A program made the position numbers and the translations under genes. A DNA stretch of 64,000 nt from Zizania palustris. Taxonomy: Eukaryota; Streptophyta; Magnoliopsida; Poales; Poaceae. Where the stretch lies: assembly GCA_019279435.1 (NCBI GenBank), contig JAAALK010000086.1, positions 21,373,913 to 21,437,912 of the forward strand. The letters are read 5' to 3'. Below, in pieces: positions 35,164-47,574 of the stretch. The notes under the pieces were generated by a model that was given only the letters and a program-made list of their open reading frames with translations, searched no databases and was not told the origin of the DNA. Numbering within the stretch: position 1 is the stretch's first letter; each line of letters begins with the position of its first letter.

Positions 35164-36135
35164 ATGCTAGGGTGCGCTTACGCTCATTGTGGTTATGTTC
35201 ATTGTGGTTATAGCACGCTAATGATGCGCTTGCAGGAATATTAGTTCTGGCGTCTAAAAAATAATTATGTAAGACTAAATAAAATATTTGACTTTAAAAC
35301 ATATATAATTTTAATATTTACATGTATAATTTTAACATTTATGATGATATCGCCGACGAAATAATTCCATTTAGCCCTAAGGATATATCATTAACGAATC
35401 ATAAGCAGTACCAATAGTTAGTGCAATGGTTACATTGCATGCTACTTCATTCTAGCTAGTCTGACAGGGGAAATGAATATGGCATAAGAGAGAGTTTCTA
35501 AGCTTGATTTCCTTGTGGAATAAGATTCTTAAACCAATGGTGCATACCAACAAAATATATCCTCACAATAGTCTTGCAACAAGTACCGCATCATAAAAAA
35601 CATAGCACAACCATATCAACACAGTTTTGGAGAATGGCTATGATCCCAACTCTGAATTTGAGATTTCCAAATCGTGGAAGGCACTAATCTCAAAGCATCA
35701 TTAAGAAAGTTAAGAAAAATCATTAGAAAGAAAGCATCAACCATCATGCATAATAGAACAAAAGCCCACACTTCAAATGAAACAGAAAAAGGGAGGTAAC
35801 TCTCACAGATTCCTTTTGGGATAAAAGAGCAGTTAGCTTGCGTAGTGATTCAAATTTGATTGTAGTATGAAGAACAACGAGAGCCTAGTGAGTGAGGTCA
35901 TCTGAATTGAAATGAGACCGTAGGTAAAACCATCATGTTAGGAATGTTGCTATGTGAAGCACAGGTAGATTCCGAATGTTGCTAGAATGATGAGTAGAGT
36001 ATCATTATAGATAACAACAATAATGCCCAATAAAAGTTCTTGGCATAATATTTTTATAGAGAAATTATCAGAGCATCCAAAATATAAATGGCTCTCGTAC
36101 CGGCAGAATATTGACACTAAATAAATAATTTATGA
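35164..36135. other. AT-rich stretch left of the aminopeptidase fragments
   Basis: No exon recognised; possibly decayed 3' exons or intron of the leucine aminopeptidase fragment. Confidence 0.3.
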
Positions 36136-36721
36136 ACGTATCAACACCTTGATTACAAGCATACACCAAAGCATCAGCAAGTGTAGGCCTTTCCTCGGCA
36201 TAAGTGTTATTTACCCGAAGAAATATATACAAATGAATACAATGCCAAATACAAGCCAGGTGATAGACCATAAGAACATAATGATATGGCCTGCTTGGGT
36301 ATTACTAACAAGTAGGATAGGCAATCACAGTTTCACAGTATCACTAATTTACTACATTTCGTATATCAAGAATATTCTAGTCTTTCACAATCTTGTACAA
36401 TATACCATAACAAACATATCTCAATAGTGTTCCCATTAGAAGCAGCAACGATGTCACCTGGTCTCATGCAAGTCCCACTATATTTTCACAAGTAGCAACA
36501 ATAAAATGAACCTATGAGGAGAGAACTAATTTGCAAATCGACCAATACATAGAGGTTCCTCATACAAGTAATTGTAAATTAAAGTACCTCTACTCCAGAG
36601 GGATTGATTTGGCCCAAAGATTTTGTTGTACCGAAAACCACCAACCACCATAGAGCCTCCCATGTCAACCTTCATCAGCTCAATACTACAATTTGGTCTA
36701 GTATTAATGTTGTAGCCACCA
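36136..36721 (-). pseudogene. leucine aminopeptidase (M17) gene fragment
   Basis: Three exon pieces in the right order on the minus strand. The first, 36721-36588, reads GGYNINTRPNCSIELMKVDM and has splice sites at both ends (TTTACAG before, AGAG/GTACTT after). The second, about 36480-36421, reads MRPGDIVAASNGNTIE after a frame slip. The third, about 36221-36136, reads NTYAEERPTLADALVYAC. The family is the dinuclear zinc/manganese leucine aminopeptidase of plants. Its signature NTDAEGR is altered here to NTYAEER, losing a metal-binding aspartate, so the fragment could not be catalytic. Upstream and downstream exons are absent. It is a captured or decayed gene piece. Confidence 0.8.
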
Positions 36722-38165
36722 CTGTAAATAAATTAGTGAATCAATTGTAAGGGCTAACAGTTATCCATCTCATCACAAAATGTTATTGTTGTGCCAAAGC
36801 TTAGTGAAAATTACATATTAATTTTATAGTGTATCACTATAATAGTCTACAAGTATGTAGAAGTGTTACAATAAATGGTAGCAACATCTAAATTTCATCA
36901 TTGAAGATCAACTGTATCAATGAACTTTCACATGGATCAATATTTTTTAGTTCAGCTATAGATGAACCAATGTTAGATGAGAAACGTCTTGTTGAGTATT
37001 TGCCATACTTTATTGAACATGTAAGAAATAAAAATAGTTCAGCTCTACAAAAACATATGTATATTGATGAACATAAGTAAATGGAACAAACATAATACCA
37101 TAGGAGTCTCTGTGTGACTGCTCTGTTCCTTCTGTATTAAATACTTCAATCTAACAAAGAAATGCAATCCAATTAATTATTATTTCAATATTCTAAGATT
37201 CTGAATCATGGCAATTCAAAACAGAATATGAATAAAAAGAAAGAGATTGCAAAAGGAAAACTTAGTTGGGAATTTTATCACAATTTTAATGATAGCTAAT
37301 TAGAATTTGGTGACGCATTCTAACTTTAATAGTAGAGCAGGAAACACACACATATAGCATTCATCAACAACTAATCATACTGCATAAGATAAGGAAACAT
37401 CAGTGCATCATTCACTCCCGTTTGATATATCAAACAAGCATAGGAAGACTAACTGATACGAGGGACGAACGGTATAAAATCATACTATCCATTTAACATT
37501 GTAAGACAAGTAATTATATAAAAAGATCAAATTACAGTAACTCATGAAATTTTAGTTGTAGACTGAAACTGTAGTACCAAGGCAAAGTATGCTATTAGTA
37601 AAAATCATGATTGCTAGTTAGTTGGCCAAATGATATTAGTTCTCAGTATGTAGTGTTTGTTGTGGACACTAATTTTTCAAGATAGCTTTCAGAATCCATG
37701 ATGGTAATGATGAAGAAAACAAAAGAATTGTATGGTACACCGACAAAAAGAATTTCATGACGTTGACTCCAAAGTGCTATAAACAGACCTACAAAGCTTT
37801 GTTGACAGGTGCCATTGCGGCAATGGATAAGCTACCAGCAGAAATCCTACTAAAGCAATAAATCGAGGAAATATTGTCCAATGTATGAAACATAATTAGT
37901 CATTACAAATGCGTACAAAAGTCTAATCAATAACATAGGTGACTAAATGAGAGCTTAATACCTTGCAAACAACCCCCCCTTTGTTGAGCAGACCAACTGC
38001 ACCCCATAAACTAATCATGTCCTACGCCATCCATGCCTCAAATCAATACAACAAACTGCAGTACATCGTACCCAATTCAACATATTTGGGAGCACGAACA
38101 GGCCAATGCAACAACAAATCCATCAATCTCATACCAGGAGCAGAGATATGAGACCAAACATTGGA
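36722..38165. other. spacer between aminopeptidase fragments
   Basis: AT-rich. A plus-strand stretch at about 37696-37860 is open for 54 codons after a CTTTCAG, with sequence including LLTGAIAAMDKLPAEILLK. It may be an exon of something I do not recognise. Confidence 0.3.
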
Positions 38166-38553
38166 TTAGCAAGTTGTAGGAAGGATCATGTGAGCTCACA
38201 TTGTGATACACCACTTTTGACCGCTCAATCATTTCAGGGAGGATCTGCACTTCAACGGCAGTGATGTCAGTTATGTATCTTTAGTAATCATCAACTAATA
38301 AAGCGGTCTCATTAGAGGAAGGTAACAAGTAGGAGTTAACAGCTAGTGTGCTCAAAAGTAACGATAGATGTTTTTACAAAAAAAGTGCTGGTGGTAAAAC
38401 AATCTATTACAAGGAAAATCTGAGAGGCAACCTTTTGCATCTCACTAAGCGGAAATGCTTTGTCTGCTTTGAAGAAATCCACCGCTGCCTCAGCTCAAGC
38501 TATCTGGCCTTGCCAAACTACATCCTAGTACAATATCACATTTTCTAAAGAAC

Positions 38554-38558
38554 GATAT
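38554..38558. repeat. target site duplication of Gypsy element, left
   Basis: GATAT, repeated exactly at 50961-50965. Confidence 0.95.
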
Positions 38559-41500
38559 TGTAACACCTCAATTTTTCAAAACAATAAAAACATTATTAAA
38601 TTCAATTTCTTGGAATTATTATTTCAGAAAATACTTTTAAATCCCTTTTATACCCTTGTGAACTACAACATAGAGTAGATGACCAAATTAGGAGGTGAAA
38701 CTTTTTGTATATGATCCTAAGGCCAAAAGATAATTTTGAGAATTTTTATAAATTTTTACCAGCCTTGGAAGTAGCCCTAATCTTTTAATCTATTTTCTGG
38801 AATTATTTTTATTCAGAAAAGCATTAGAACAGTAATGGGCTCCTCCCCCTCCCTTCTCTCTCTCCCGGCCGGCCCAGCCCGTTACCGCGCTCCCCTCTGG
38901 CTGTCAACCCGGTCCCACCTGTCGGCGCCGAATCCCTCCCCTCGCGCGCGAACCCGACACCCCGGCCCCACCCGTCAGACGCCACCCTCGCCCGTTCGCG
39001 CTCGCTGGCTTGTGGCCCCTGCCTGTCAGACCCGTCTTCAACCCCGCGCCGTCGCCCCCAAATCCCGCCGGCCGACGACCCCGCCTCGGATCCGCCTCGC
39101 CGGTCCGTCCCCCATTAATTGGCCGCCATAACTCGGTCCCCCGCGCCACGCCGACCGTTTTCCCCTTTAATTCACCGCGTCATCGCCCCCGGATCGTCGC
39201 TACACGTGCATGGCCGAGCCATCGCCGGCGAGTAAAGGCCCTCTGGCCGGTTTCCTTGCATGCGACCCCCGCCGGTGACCCTATTTATACCCCTGGCCTT
39301 CACCGCGTTCGACCCCCACGCCCATTCGCACTCAGACCGAACAGAACAACCACGATTCGCCGTTTAGCGCATTCTCTCTGGTTCGTCTCCGGCCACCACT
39401 CGCCGTCGCACCAGACCACCTCCGCCCGTGCCTTCGCCACCAACGTGACCGCGAGGACGACCCCGACCTCGGCCACCCCTCCGCCGACGTCGAACCCCGC
39501 CGGATCGCCGTCGCCGCCAAGGACCCGAACGCCTCCACCGCCCACGCTCGTCGCCGGCCTCACTCCATCGACCCCGGACCACCGCAACGGTACCCTCTTG
39601 TTCCCCTCGGTGCCCCCTTTCCGTTTTTAGCCCTAGCTAGACTAGATAGCCTTCGACCTCACCGGAATCGCTCGCCGTTGTATCACCGGAGTCGGGGAAG
39701 AAGGGGTACTTTACCCCCCCGACACGCACTGTGCCGGATTTAATCCTGGCCGTGCGATCCAGATCCAACGCTCGGGTTAAATCATCTGTTCGGTTTAATC
39801 CTGGCCGTCGGATCTGAGTGAAGCGGTACGGTGCGATCTCGTGCGTCCATCTGTATTTAAAACCCGCATTAAATCCCGTGCGTCCACGTGGTACCGGTTC
39901 GAACGTTTTAATCCTGGCCGTCCATCACAACTTACGCGTCCCGCCTCGCCCTCGCGCGTCGGATCTGGATCCGACGGTCCAGATCGACCCGGCGCACGCG
40001 CACAGTGCGCGGGTTCACCGTGGGCCTGGCTCACCGTGGACCCGAGAGGTTTAAAATTTGAAAATAAAATTCCAGAAATGCTTTTAAACTTGTAAAATTC
40101 ATATCTAATGCATTTGGACTCTAAAAATTGCCATTCCAATTTTAGAAAATTCATGAAATTATTCTCTACATGTTTATGCAATAAAAACAGTAGGTTTATT
40201 TGGACATTTTCATGTTTATTTAAATAAGTATTCAAATGCCCTTAGGATTTAAATGTGAATTTCAATATTTAAATTCCAGAAAAATTGTATAATTGTCCTT
40301 TACTGTTAAACACTAAAACCACTAGTGTTTCCTATAAATCATTTGAACTAAATTGGTTAGAAAACTCAATGTAGGGTTATGTCCACTTAAAAACCCTTTT
40401 ATGAAAAACAATGATTTATTTAGATTCACTTCAAATTAATGGAGGAATAAATTTCAGAACTTTAATATCTGAATTTATTTTATTCTTAATCAAACCAACT
40501 TTAACTTATATGCTTGCAATGTAATGTTATATGGTTTGATTGAATGTGGTACTCTTTTTATTTTACTTTATATTAAAAAGACTACGACGTCGCCGAGGAG
40601 CCGGAGTACTTCCCCGAAGTCCCTCCCTCTCCCTTTGCTGAACAAGGCAAGTCACCAAACAATTCTTTTGAGCATATTGAACCCATGTCTGAATTAACTA
40701 TCGCTAAAACACATAGGTTATGTATATGCATTAGTCAAATGAACCCTTACATTATATTTATTTAGGATCCCCCGACCTTGATGTGCAACCCAAGCCATGC
40801 TATCTCGCCTAACCTCCTTGTCACCATATGAACTATGATATTAGCTAGTGTCCAATGTATTGACACGGCCGCTATAGGATAAAAATGAGTCGTAGTGAAA
40901 TGGTTCTATTATATGATCCCGTTACTTCTTATCCTTGGAAATTCTGTTGGTGATGAGTCATGGTTGTGAGTGTATGCATGGTGGGTTCCGGGTGCAAGCT
41001 AGGGCATTGGTCAGTCGCACCCGGGGCACTATAAGGACCGGTCTGAGGGATCCGTTGCAATACACTTACGTACTAACCACAAGTCTAGTGGGTAAGTCCT
41101 AACTAAGGTATGGGTTGTTCCAAACCGAGGCCACCACTTGGAGATGGGTCAAGTTGCACCTGCGGGTGACTTGTACCAATGTGGCGCAAAAGGGGGTGCG
41201 ACGTTAGCCGGGATGCGGCCCGGCGCGCCGGCGAAACCTAGAGCGGGTGGTTATCGCTTGGAACATCTCATATTGAGGTTTTGGCACGAGTTCCCGTGAA
41301 ATGGGTCATCTCGTTGAGATGAGTGCGTGCCTTGTGGGTACAGTAGTACATCTCTGATCAGAGTCTTAAATCTTTTCGAAAAGCCGAGCCCACGGTCAAG
41401 GGCGGGTTGCGTGACATCCCCCAGTTAGTTTACTTGGATATGCATGTGCATGTTGTTTGTCATGTAAGGACCGTTGTGCGAGGAGGTAAAACGTACTCCT

Positions 41501-41945
41501 CGAGTTAGTTGATGTTGATGATGCTCATGTTTACTTTCCGCATGATTAAAATATGATTACACTAAATGCCATAACAGCAACTGCTTTATTCCGCATTGTT
41601 AGCCTTTATCCTTCCTTGTTTATTATCCTGCATTATTATTTGCATTTGCGGTGGCTTGTTGAGTACTCTTTGTACTCATACCCGTTGGACCCCACAGAGG
41701 ATGCTTATCTCGAAGACGGTCTGGAGTAGCGACCCAGTCAAGAAGAAAAATCCTGAAGGAGAAGTTCGTCATGCCGTTTTCTAATTATTTTACTCTACTG
41801 TTTTATTAAAACAATGTTGTAATAAATATGGTCTGCGTACCATGAATTTTACCGTATGTACGTTGTCGCATGATGAACCTCTTGTATTATTGTTTTTCTA
41901 TGGAAATTCAATAATGTCTCGATTTCGATAAATCGGGGCGTGACA
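38559..41945 (+). repeat. 5' LTR of the Gypsy element, 3387 bp
   Basis: Starts TGTAACACC and ends GGGGCGTGACA. The first 1.5 kb is GC-rich with long spurious open frames on both strands, which occur identically in the other LTR. TTTAATCCTGGCCGT occurs three times (39739, 39794 and 39907). Confidence 0.97.
39281..39290 (+). promoter_or_regulatory. TATA box of the 5' LTR
   Basis: CTATTTATAC about 720 bp into the LTR, between GC-rich U3 and the transcribed part; the same box is at 48297-48306 in the other LTR. Confidence 0.65.
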
Positions 41946-41948
41946 AGA

Positions 41949-41961
41949 TGGTATCAGAGCC
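41949..41961 (+). other. primer binding site, initiator tRNA-Met
   Basis: TGGTATCAGAGCC three bases after the 5' LTR, complementary to the 3' end of plant initiator tRNA-Met. Confidence 0.95.
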
Positions 41962-42083
41962 GACTTGACTGTAGGAAGCCAAACAGACCCGCCTAGCCAT
42001 TAGCCACAGGAAATTATTTCTTGAAAATCTACTTCATAAACTTTGTTCCTCTCCTCACTTTTATTCAACTTACTGTTTTGTAG

Positions 42084-42863
42084 ATGCCAGTCTACCAAGT
42101 CCACAGCTACTGCCGCCACTATGAGGGCTTCGTCCGGGAGCTCCGCATGATGCTTACCTTCCTCGGGTTCCTCTTCGAACCCGAATTTCAAGGAGTCTAC
42201 CCCGACGAGTTCGCCGGGCCTTGCGACGTCTCCCTCACCGTCCATGGCTCCGGAGAGCACCTGCCGCCCTACACCACCGCACTTGGAGGCCCGACTTTCG
42301 ACGTCGCGTGCCAACGAGTCGCCCTCCAGGCCCTCATGGAGCTGAGGATGATCTACGACGATCGTCTTCAGAACTCATCCTTCCGGCTTGTGCCGAAGCG
42401 TACTCCCGGAGCCCACCGTAGTATCTACCTCGGAGTTCACTCCGTGCGTGATCCGGTCATGGCCCGGCAGTCGCGTCTTCTGCAGGCCATGGATGATCTC
42501 CATACCGAGGCGGTGCTCGACGCCGACGAGCACCATGAGGCGGTTGCGTTTCTTCGTGAAGAAACGAAGAACCTGATCCAGCAGAACGGCGAGCTGCAGC
42601 GCAAGATCATGGAACTGCAGAAGGACATCGCGGAGATGGTTCCTCTTCTTCCAAGGAAGAAGAAGCCTATCCGTGAGCCCCTCCCTCGCCCCAAGAGGAT
42701 CCCGCCACGACCCTCCCCCGCCAGGCCTTCCACCAGCGCCCCTACACCACGCCCCGGCCTCGTCTCCGACTCCATGATCGAGAACTTTCTCGAGCCCACC
42801 ATCTCTCTGGAGCCGCGCACTCGTGGTTCCGAGAGCACGGAGACCGCCTCCGGTGGCGAGTAG
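42084..42863 (+). CDS. extra ORF before gag, coiled-coil protein of unknown function
   Basis: An intact frame of 259 codons between the primer binding site and gag. I do not recognise a family. The N-terminal 120 residues look globular (including YEGFVRELRMMLTFLGFLF and TFDVACQRVALQALMELRM). Residues about 155-195 form a probable coiled coil (FLREETKNLIQQNGELQRKI). After that comes a basic, proline-rich stretch (RKKKPIREPLPRPKRIPPR) and an acidic tail. The ATG is directly preceded by a splice-acceptor-like tract (TTACTGTTTTGTAG), suggesting expression from a spliced RNA. An extra ORF in this position is known in Tat/Ogre elements but is less expected in a chromovirus. Confidence 0.8.
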   Translation: MPVYQVHSYCRHYEGFVRELRMMLTFLGFLFEPEFQGVYPDEFAGPCDVSLTVHGSGEHLPPYTTALGGPTFDVACQRVALQALMELRMIYDDRLQNSSFRLVPKRTPGAHRSIYLGVHSVRDPVMARQSRLLQAMDDLHTEAVLDADEHHEAVAFLREETKNLIQQNGELQRKIMELQKDIAEMVPLLPRKKKPIREPLPRPKRIPPRPSPARPSTSAPTPRPGLVSDSMIENFLEPTISLEPRTRGSESTETASGGE

Positions 42864-43063
42864 GCGTTAGGAGACGCGAAAATAAAAATCATTATTTTGT
42901 ATGTGGTGCTACCCGCGACGAGTGTGTTGTGGGTAGAATAAGAGCTTGATTGTACTGAACATTTTTACCACTCTATATATTCATGTGCTTGAATTTTATA
43001 TGGTATTTTTGGTTGTATTACTGTTTCGTCATCTTTTGCTTTATCACTTTGGATATTCAGAAG

Positions 43064-46000
43064 ATGGCCGACCACCAGAACACCGGCTCCAACAACGGAG
43101 CAGGAGGAAGCCGAGATGCGCCCGAGGGTGTTGTACCCAACTGGGGTGCGACAGGCCCACGTCAGTCTGGGTCGCCTTCCGCCAACCACCCCACCTTGGC
43201 GGAAATGATGGCGAACCAGAATCATCTGATCACCGCCCTCCTCACCCAAATGCAGCACCAACAGGCTCAGTTGGACCGTCTGCAGAATGGGGAGCCCGCC
43301 CCTCGCGCACCAGCACCCGCGGCCGCTCCGCAACTCTCCGAGTTCTTGCGCGTGCGCCCGCCCATCTTCTCGAGCACGACCAACCCGATGGAGGCCGGAG
43401 ATTGGCTCCGCACCATCGAGAAGAAGCTCGACCTCCTCCCCTGCACAGACCGGGAGCGAGTGGCCTTCGCCACTCATCAGCTCCAGGGTCCCGCCGCCGA
43501 GTGGTGGGACAACTACCGTGCGTCCCAGCCGGAGGGCCACATGGTGACTTGGGCGGAGTTCACCATCGCCTTTCGTGCCGCCCACGTCCCCGCCGGTGTC
43601 ATCGCGGTCAAACAGCAGGAGTTCCGCGACCTGCAGCAGGGCAACAGGACTGTCATGGAGTACCTCCATGAGTTCAACCGCCTCGCTCGCTACGCACCGG
43701 AGGAAGTGCGCACCGACGCCCTCCGCCAAGCCAAGTTCCTAAGGGGACTTAAGGATGAGCTGTCCATCCAGCTCGTCGCCGCCGACTTCGCCGACTTCCA
43801 GCGGCTTGTCAACAAAGCGCTCATCCAAGAGACTGAGCAGAACAAGTTGGACCTCAAGAAGAGGAAGATGATCGCCTTCAAGCACCAGCAGGCGAACACT
43901 CAGAGGCCCCGCTTCGTCCCTCCGCCACCAGCGCCCGCCTACCATCATCGACCCGCCTACAGGCCACCTCACGCAGCCGGTGGATCCAACGCCGGGCATC
44001 CTCGCCCCGCTCCACCAGCTCCGGCCGCTCAGCCGGCACCAGCCGCCAAGGCCCCGATCTTGAGGGATCGCCAAGGAAGGCCGGTTGTCTGCTTCAACTG
44101 CCGCAAGGAAGGGCACTACTCGCACCAGTGTCCTCACCCCAAGCAGAACCAAGGCGCAGCACCCCACCAGGCCGTTCGCGCCCGCGTCAACCACATCAGC
44201 GCGGAGGAAGCTCAGGAGGCTCCTGAAGTCGTACTCGGTACGTTTACTATGAATTCCGTACCGGCCGTCATATTATTTGACTCTGGAGCAACCCACTCCT
44301 TTGTCTCTGAAGATTTTGCAAAAACAAACCATCTGGACGTGCTCCCTCTACCAATTCCCATGGTGATTGCCACCCCCGGTAATAGGACCTCAGCTCGCTT
44401 CTACAGCCCTAAGGTTCAACTTGACATCCAAGGAGTGCTGTTTCGGGCCGAGCCTGTCCTCATCCAATGCATCGGACTCGACCTTATTCTAGGTATGGAT
44501 TGGTTGATGAAACACAAGGGAGTGATCGACTGTGCCAACAAGTCCGTCACGGTGACCAGTCCCGAAGGCGTAACCGTCACCTTCCGGATGGTCAGTCGCA
44601 AACCACTCGGAGCGTCCCTTCGCTCAATAGCTCTTGAAGAGGTGCCAATAGTCAAGGAGTTTGCAGATGTTTTCCCCGAAGATCTGCCCGGAATGCCTCC
44701 CAAGCGGGACATCGAATTCAGAATCGAGCTTGTCCCGGGGACCACTCCAATCTCCAAGCGCCCATACCGAATGGCCGCCAATGAACTAGCCGAAGTCAAG
44801 AGCAACATCGAAGACCTTGAGCAGAAAGGTTACATCCGACCGAGTACCTCACCCTGGGGTGCACCGGTCATATTTGCCATGAAGAAGGACAAGACCAAGA
44901 GGATGTGCGTGGACTATAGAGCCTTGAACGACGTAACCATCAAGAACAAATACCCATTGCCTCGGATCGACGACCTGTTCGATCAGCTGAAAGGATCCTC
45001 GGTGTTTTCCAAGATCGACCTCAGGTCAGGTTACCACCAGTTGAGGATCAGGGAGGAAGATATACCCAAGACTGCCTTCACCTCCCGCTATGGACTCTAC
45101 GAGTACACTGTGATGTCGTTCGGACTCACGAATGCCCCGGCCTTCTTCATGAACATGATGAACAATGTATTCATGGAGTTCTTGGACAAGTTCATCGTGG
45201 TATTCATCGACGATATCCTCGTTTACTCCAAGACCAAGGAAGAACACGAGACTCACCTCCGTCTGACCCTCGGAAAGCTAAGGGAGCAGCAACTGTACGC
45301 CAAATACAGCAAGTGCGAATTTTGGTCGTCTGAGGTGAAGTTCCTCGGTCATGTAATATCTGCCGGAGGAATAGCAGTAGACCCAACCACCGTTGAAGCG
45401 GTAACCAACTGGCTGCAGCCCACGACCGTGACCGAGATCCGGAGTTTTCTCGGATTGGCCGGATACTACCGCCGGTTCATCGAGAATTTTTCCAAGATCG
45501 CCAAGCCTATGACCAGACTTCTGCAGAAAGAGGTGAAGTTTGACTGGACCCCCGACTGCGAAGAAAGCTTCCAGACCCTCAAGAAGAAGCTAGTATCAGC
45601 CCCCATTCTGACTCTGCCAGACATCCGGAAAGACTTCCACGTCTACTGTGATGCCTCTCGTCAAGGATTGGGATGCGTCTTAATGCAAGAAGGGAAAGTG
45701 ATATCCTACGCCTCCCGGCAGCTGAGACCGCATGAGCTGAACTACCCAACCCACGACCTGGAACTAGCAGCCGTAGTTCATGCCTTGAAGATATGGAGAC
45801 ATTACCTTGTGGGAAATCGGTGTGAGGTCTTCACCGACCACAAGAGCCTCAAGTACATATTCACCCAACCAGATCTGAACCTCAGGCAAAGGAGATGGTT
45901 GGAACTGATCAAAGATTACGACTTGGGCATCCATTATCATCCAGGCAAAGCGAATGTGGTGGCAGACGCCCTTAGTCGAAAAGGGTACTGCAATGCCATC

Positions 46001-47531
46001 ATGATTCAAGACCAGGCTCCTCTACTTTATAAAGAGATGGAAAGGCTAAACCTAGGGATCACCACCCGAGAGTACCTCGCTGCCTTGGAGTCTCGGCCTG
46101 TCTTAATAGACCAGATCCGAGAGAAGCAGAAGGAAGACCCGGACATCCTGGAGATCCAGCAAAACATGAGGAAGGGTAAAGCCCCCGGATTCTCCGAGGA
46201 TGAACATGGTACCATTTGGTTCGGAAACCGAGTATGCGTACCCAACCTACCTGAGTTGAAGACTCTCATCCTTCAAGAAGCCCACGATACTCTATACTCC
46301 ATCCATCCCGGGAGTACAAAGATGTACCAAGACCTGAAGGAGAAATATTGGTGGGTCAGCATGAAGAGGGAAATAGCCGAGTATGTGGCCAAGTGCGACA
46401 CGTGCCGGCGAGTCAAGGCAGAGCATCAGAGACCTGCCGGACTTCTTCAACCCCTCAAAGTCCCTGAATGGAAGTGGGAAGAGATAGGAATGGACTTCAT
46501 CACGGGACTGCCCAGGACCCAAGCTGGTCATGATTCTATCTGGGTGATCGTTGATCGACTCACCAAGGTAGCTCACTTCGTTCCGGTCAAGACAACTTAC
46601 ACCGTCGCCAAGTTGGCTGAGTTGTATATGACCCGGATCGTGTGCCTCCACGGAGTTCCCAAGAAGATTGTATCTGACCGCGGGAGTCAGTTTACCTCCA
46701 AGTTTTGGAAGAACCTTCAAGAGGAACTCGGCACCCGGCTGAACTTTAGCACCGCCTATCATCCACAGACCGACGGTCAGACCGAAAGGGTCAACCAGAT
46801 ATTGGAAGATATGCTTAGAGCTTGTGCTCTAGACTTTGGCGGAATGTGGGACAAGAACTTACCTTATGCAGGAGTTCTCCTACAACAACAGCTATCAAGC
46901 CAGCCTGCAAATGTCCCCGTTCGAAGCACTCTATGGGCGTAAGTGCAGAACGCCGTTGCTCTGGGATCAAACCGGAGAATCACAACTGTTCGGGACAGAT
47001 TTATTGAGAGAAGCCGAAGAAAAAGTTAAGATCATAAGAGACCGACTAAAGGCAGCCCAGTCCAGGCAAAAGAGCTACGCCGATAACCGTCGAAGAGATC
47101 TAGCCTTTGAGGAGGGTGATTATGTCTACCTCCGAGTCACTCCCCTCCGTGGCACTCAAAGGTTCAACATGAAAGGCAAACTAGCACCCCGCTACGTCGG
47201 ACCTTTCCAGATCCTCCGTCGACAAGGAGAAGTGGCATATCAACTTGAACTGCCTCCATCCTTGGCAGGCGTTCATGATGTGTTCCATGTCTCGCAGCTG
47301 AAGAAGTGTCTCCGTGTGCCCACCGAGCAAGCCGACCTTCAGCAACTCAACGTCCAAGAAGACTTGACCTACATAGAGAGACCTGTCAAGATCTTGGAAA
47401 CCAAGGAAAGAGTAACCAGAAGTCGCGTCGTCCGCTTCTGCAAAGTCCAATGGAACAACCATCCCGCAGAAGAAGCCACTTGGGAAAAAGAAGACGAGCT
47501 GAAAGCCCAATACCCCGAGCTATTCGAGTAG
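43064..47531 (+). CDS. gag-pol polyprotein of the chromovirus; one frameshift in integrase
   Basis: I chose the ATG at 43064 (MADHQNTGSNN) because the upstream frame is hydrophobic leader and an acceptor-like GGATATTCAG lies just before it. In order the frame holds a gag domain (43330-43740), the CCHC knuckle CFNCRKEGHYSHQC (44090-44131), the protease DSGATHS (about 44279), reverse transcriptase with FIDDIL (45203-45220), RNase H (YCDASRQGLG, about 45645), an integrase zinc domain (46280-46410) and catalytic core. The C-terminal chromodomain-like segment includes WNNHPAEEATWEKEDEL (about 47450-47500). At 46871-46872 one extra G shifts the frame within the integrase; the rest continues in the new frame to 47531. 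As the element is young, this could be a sequencing indel or a recent lesion. Confidence 0.93.
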
Positions 47532-47558
47532 CGTTCCAATCTCGAGGACGAGATTCTT

Positions 47559-47574
47559 GTAAGGGGGATAGGTT
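47559..47574 (+). other. polypurine tract
   Basis: The purine-rich GTAAGGGGGATAGGTT directly precedes the 3' LTR. Confidence 0.85.

Noticed and set aside
39010..39630. 206-codon open frame in each LTR, plus opposite-strand frames
   Set aside because: Lies in GC-rich LTR sequence, low complexity and proline/arginine-rich; several frames are open together on both strands, as expected without coding.
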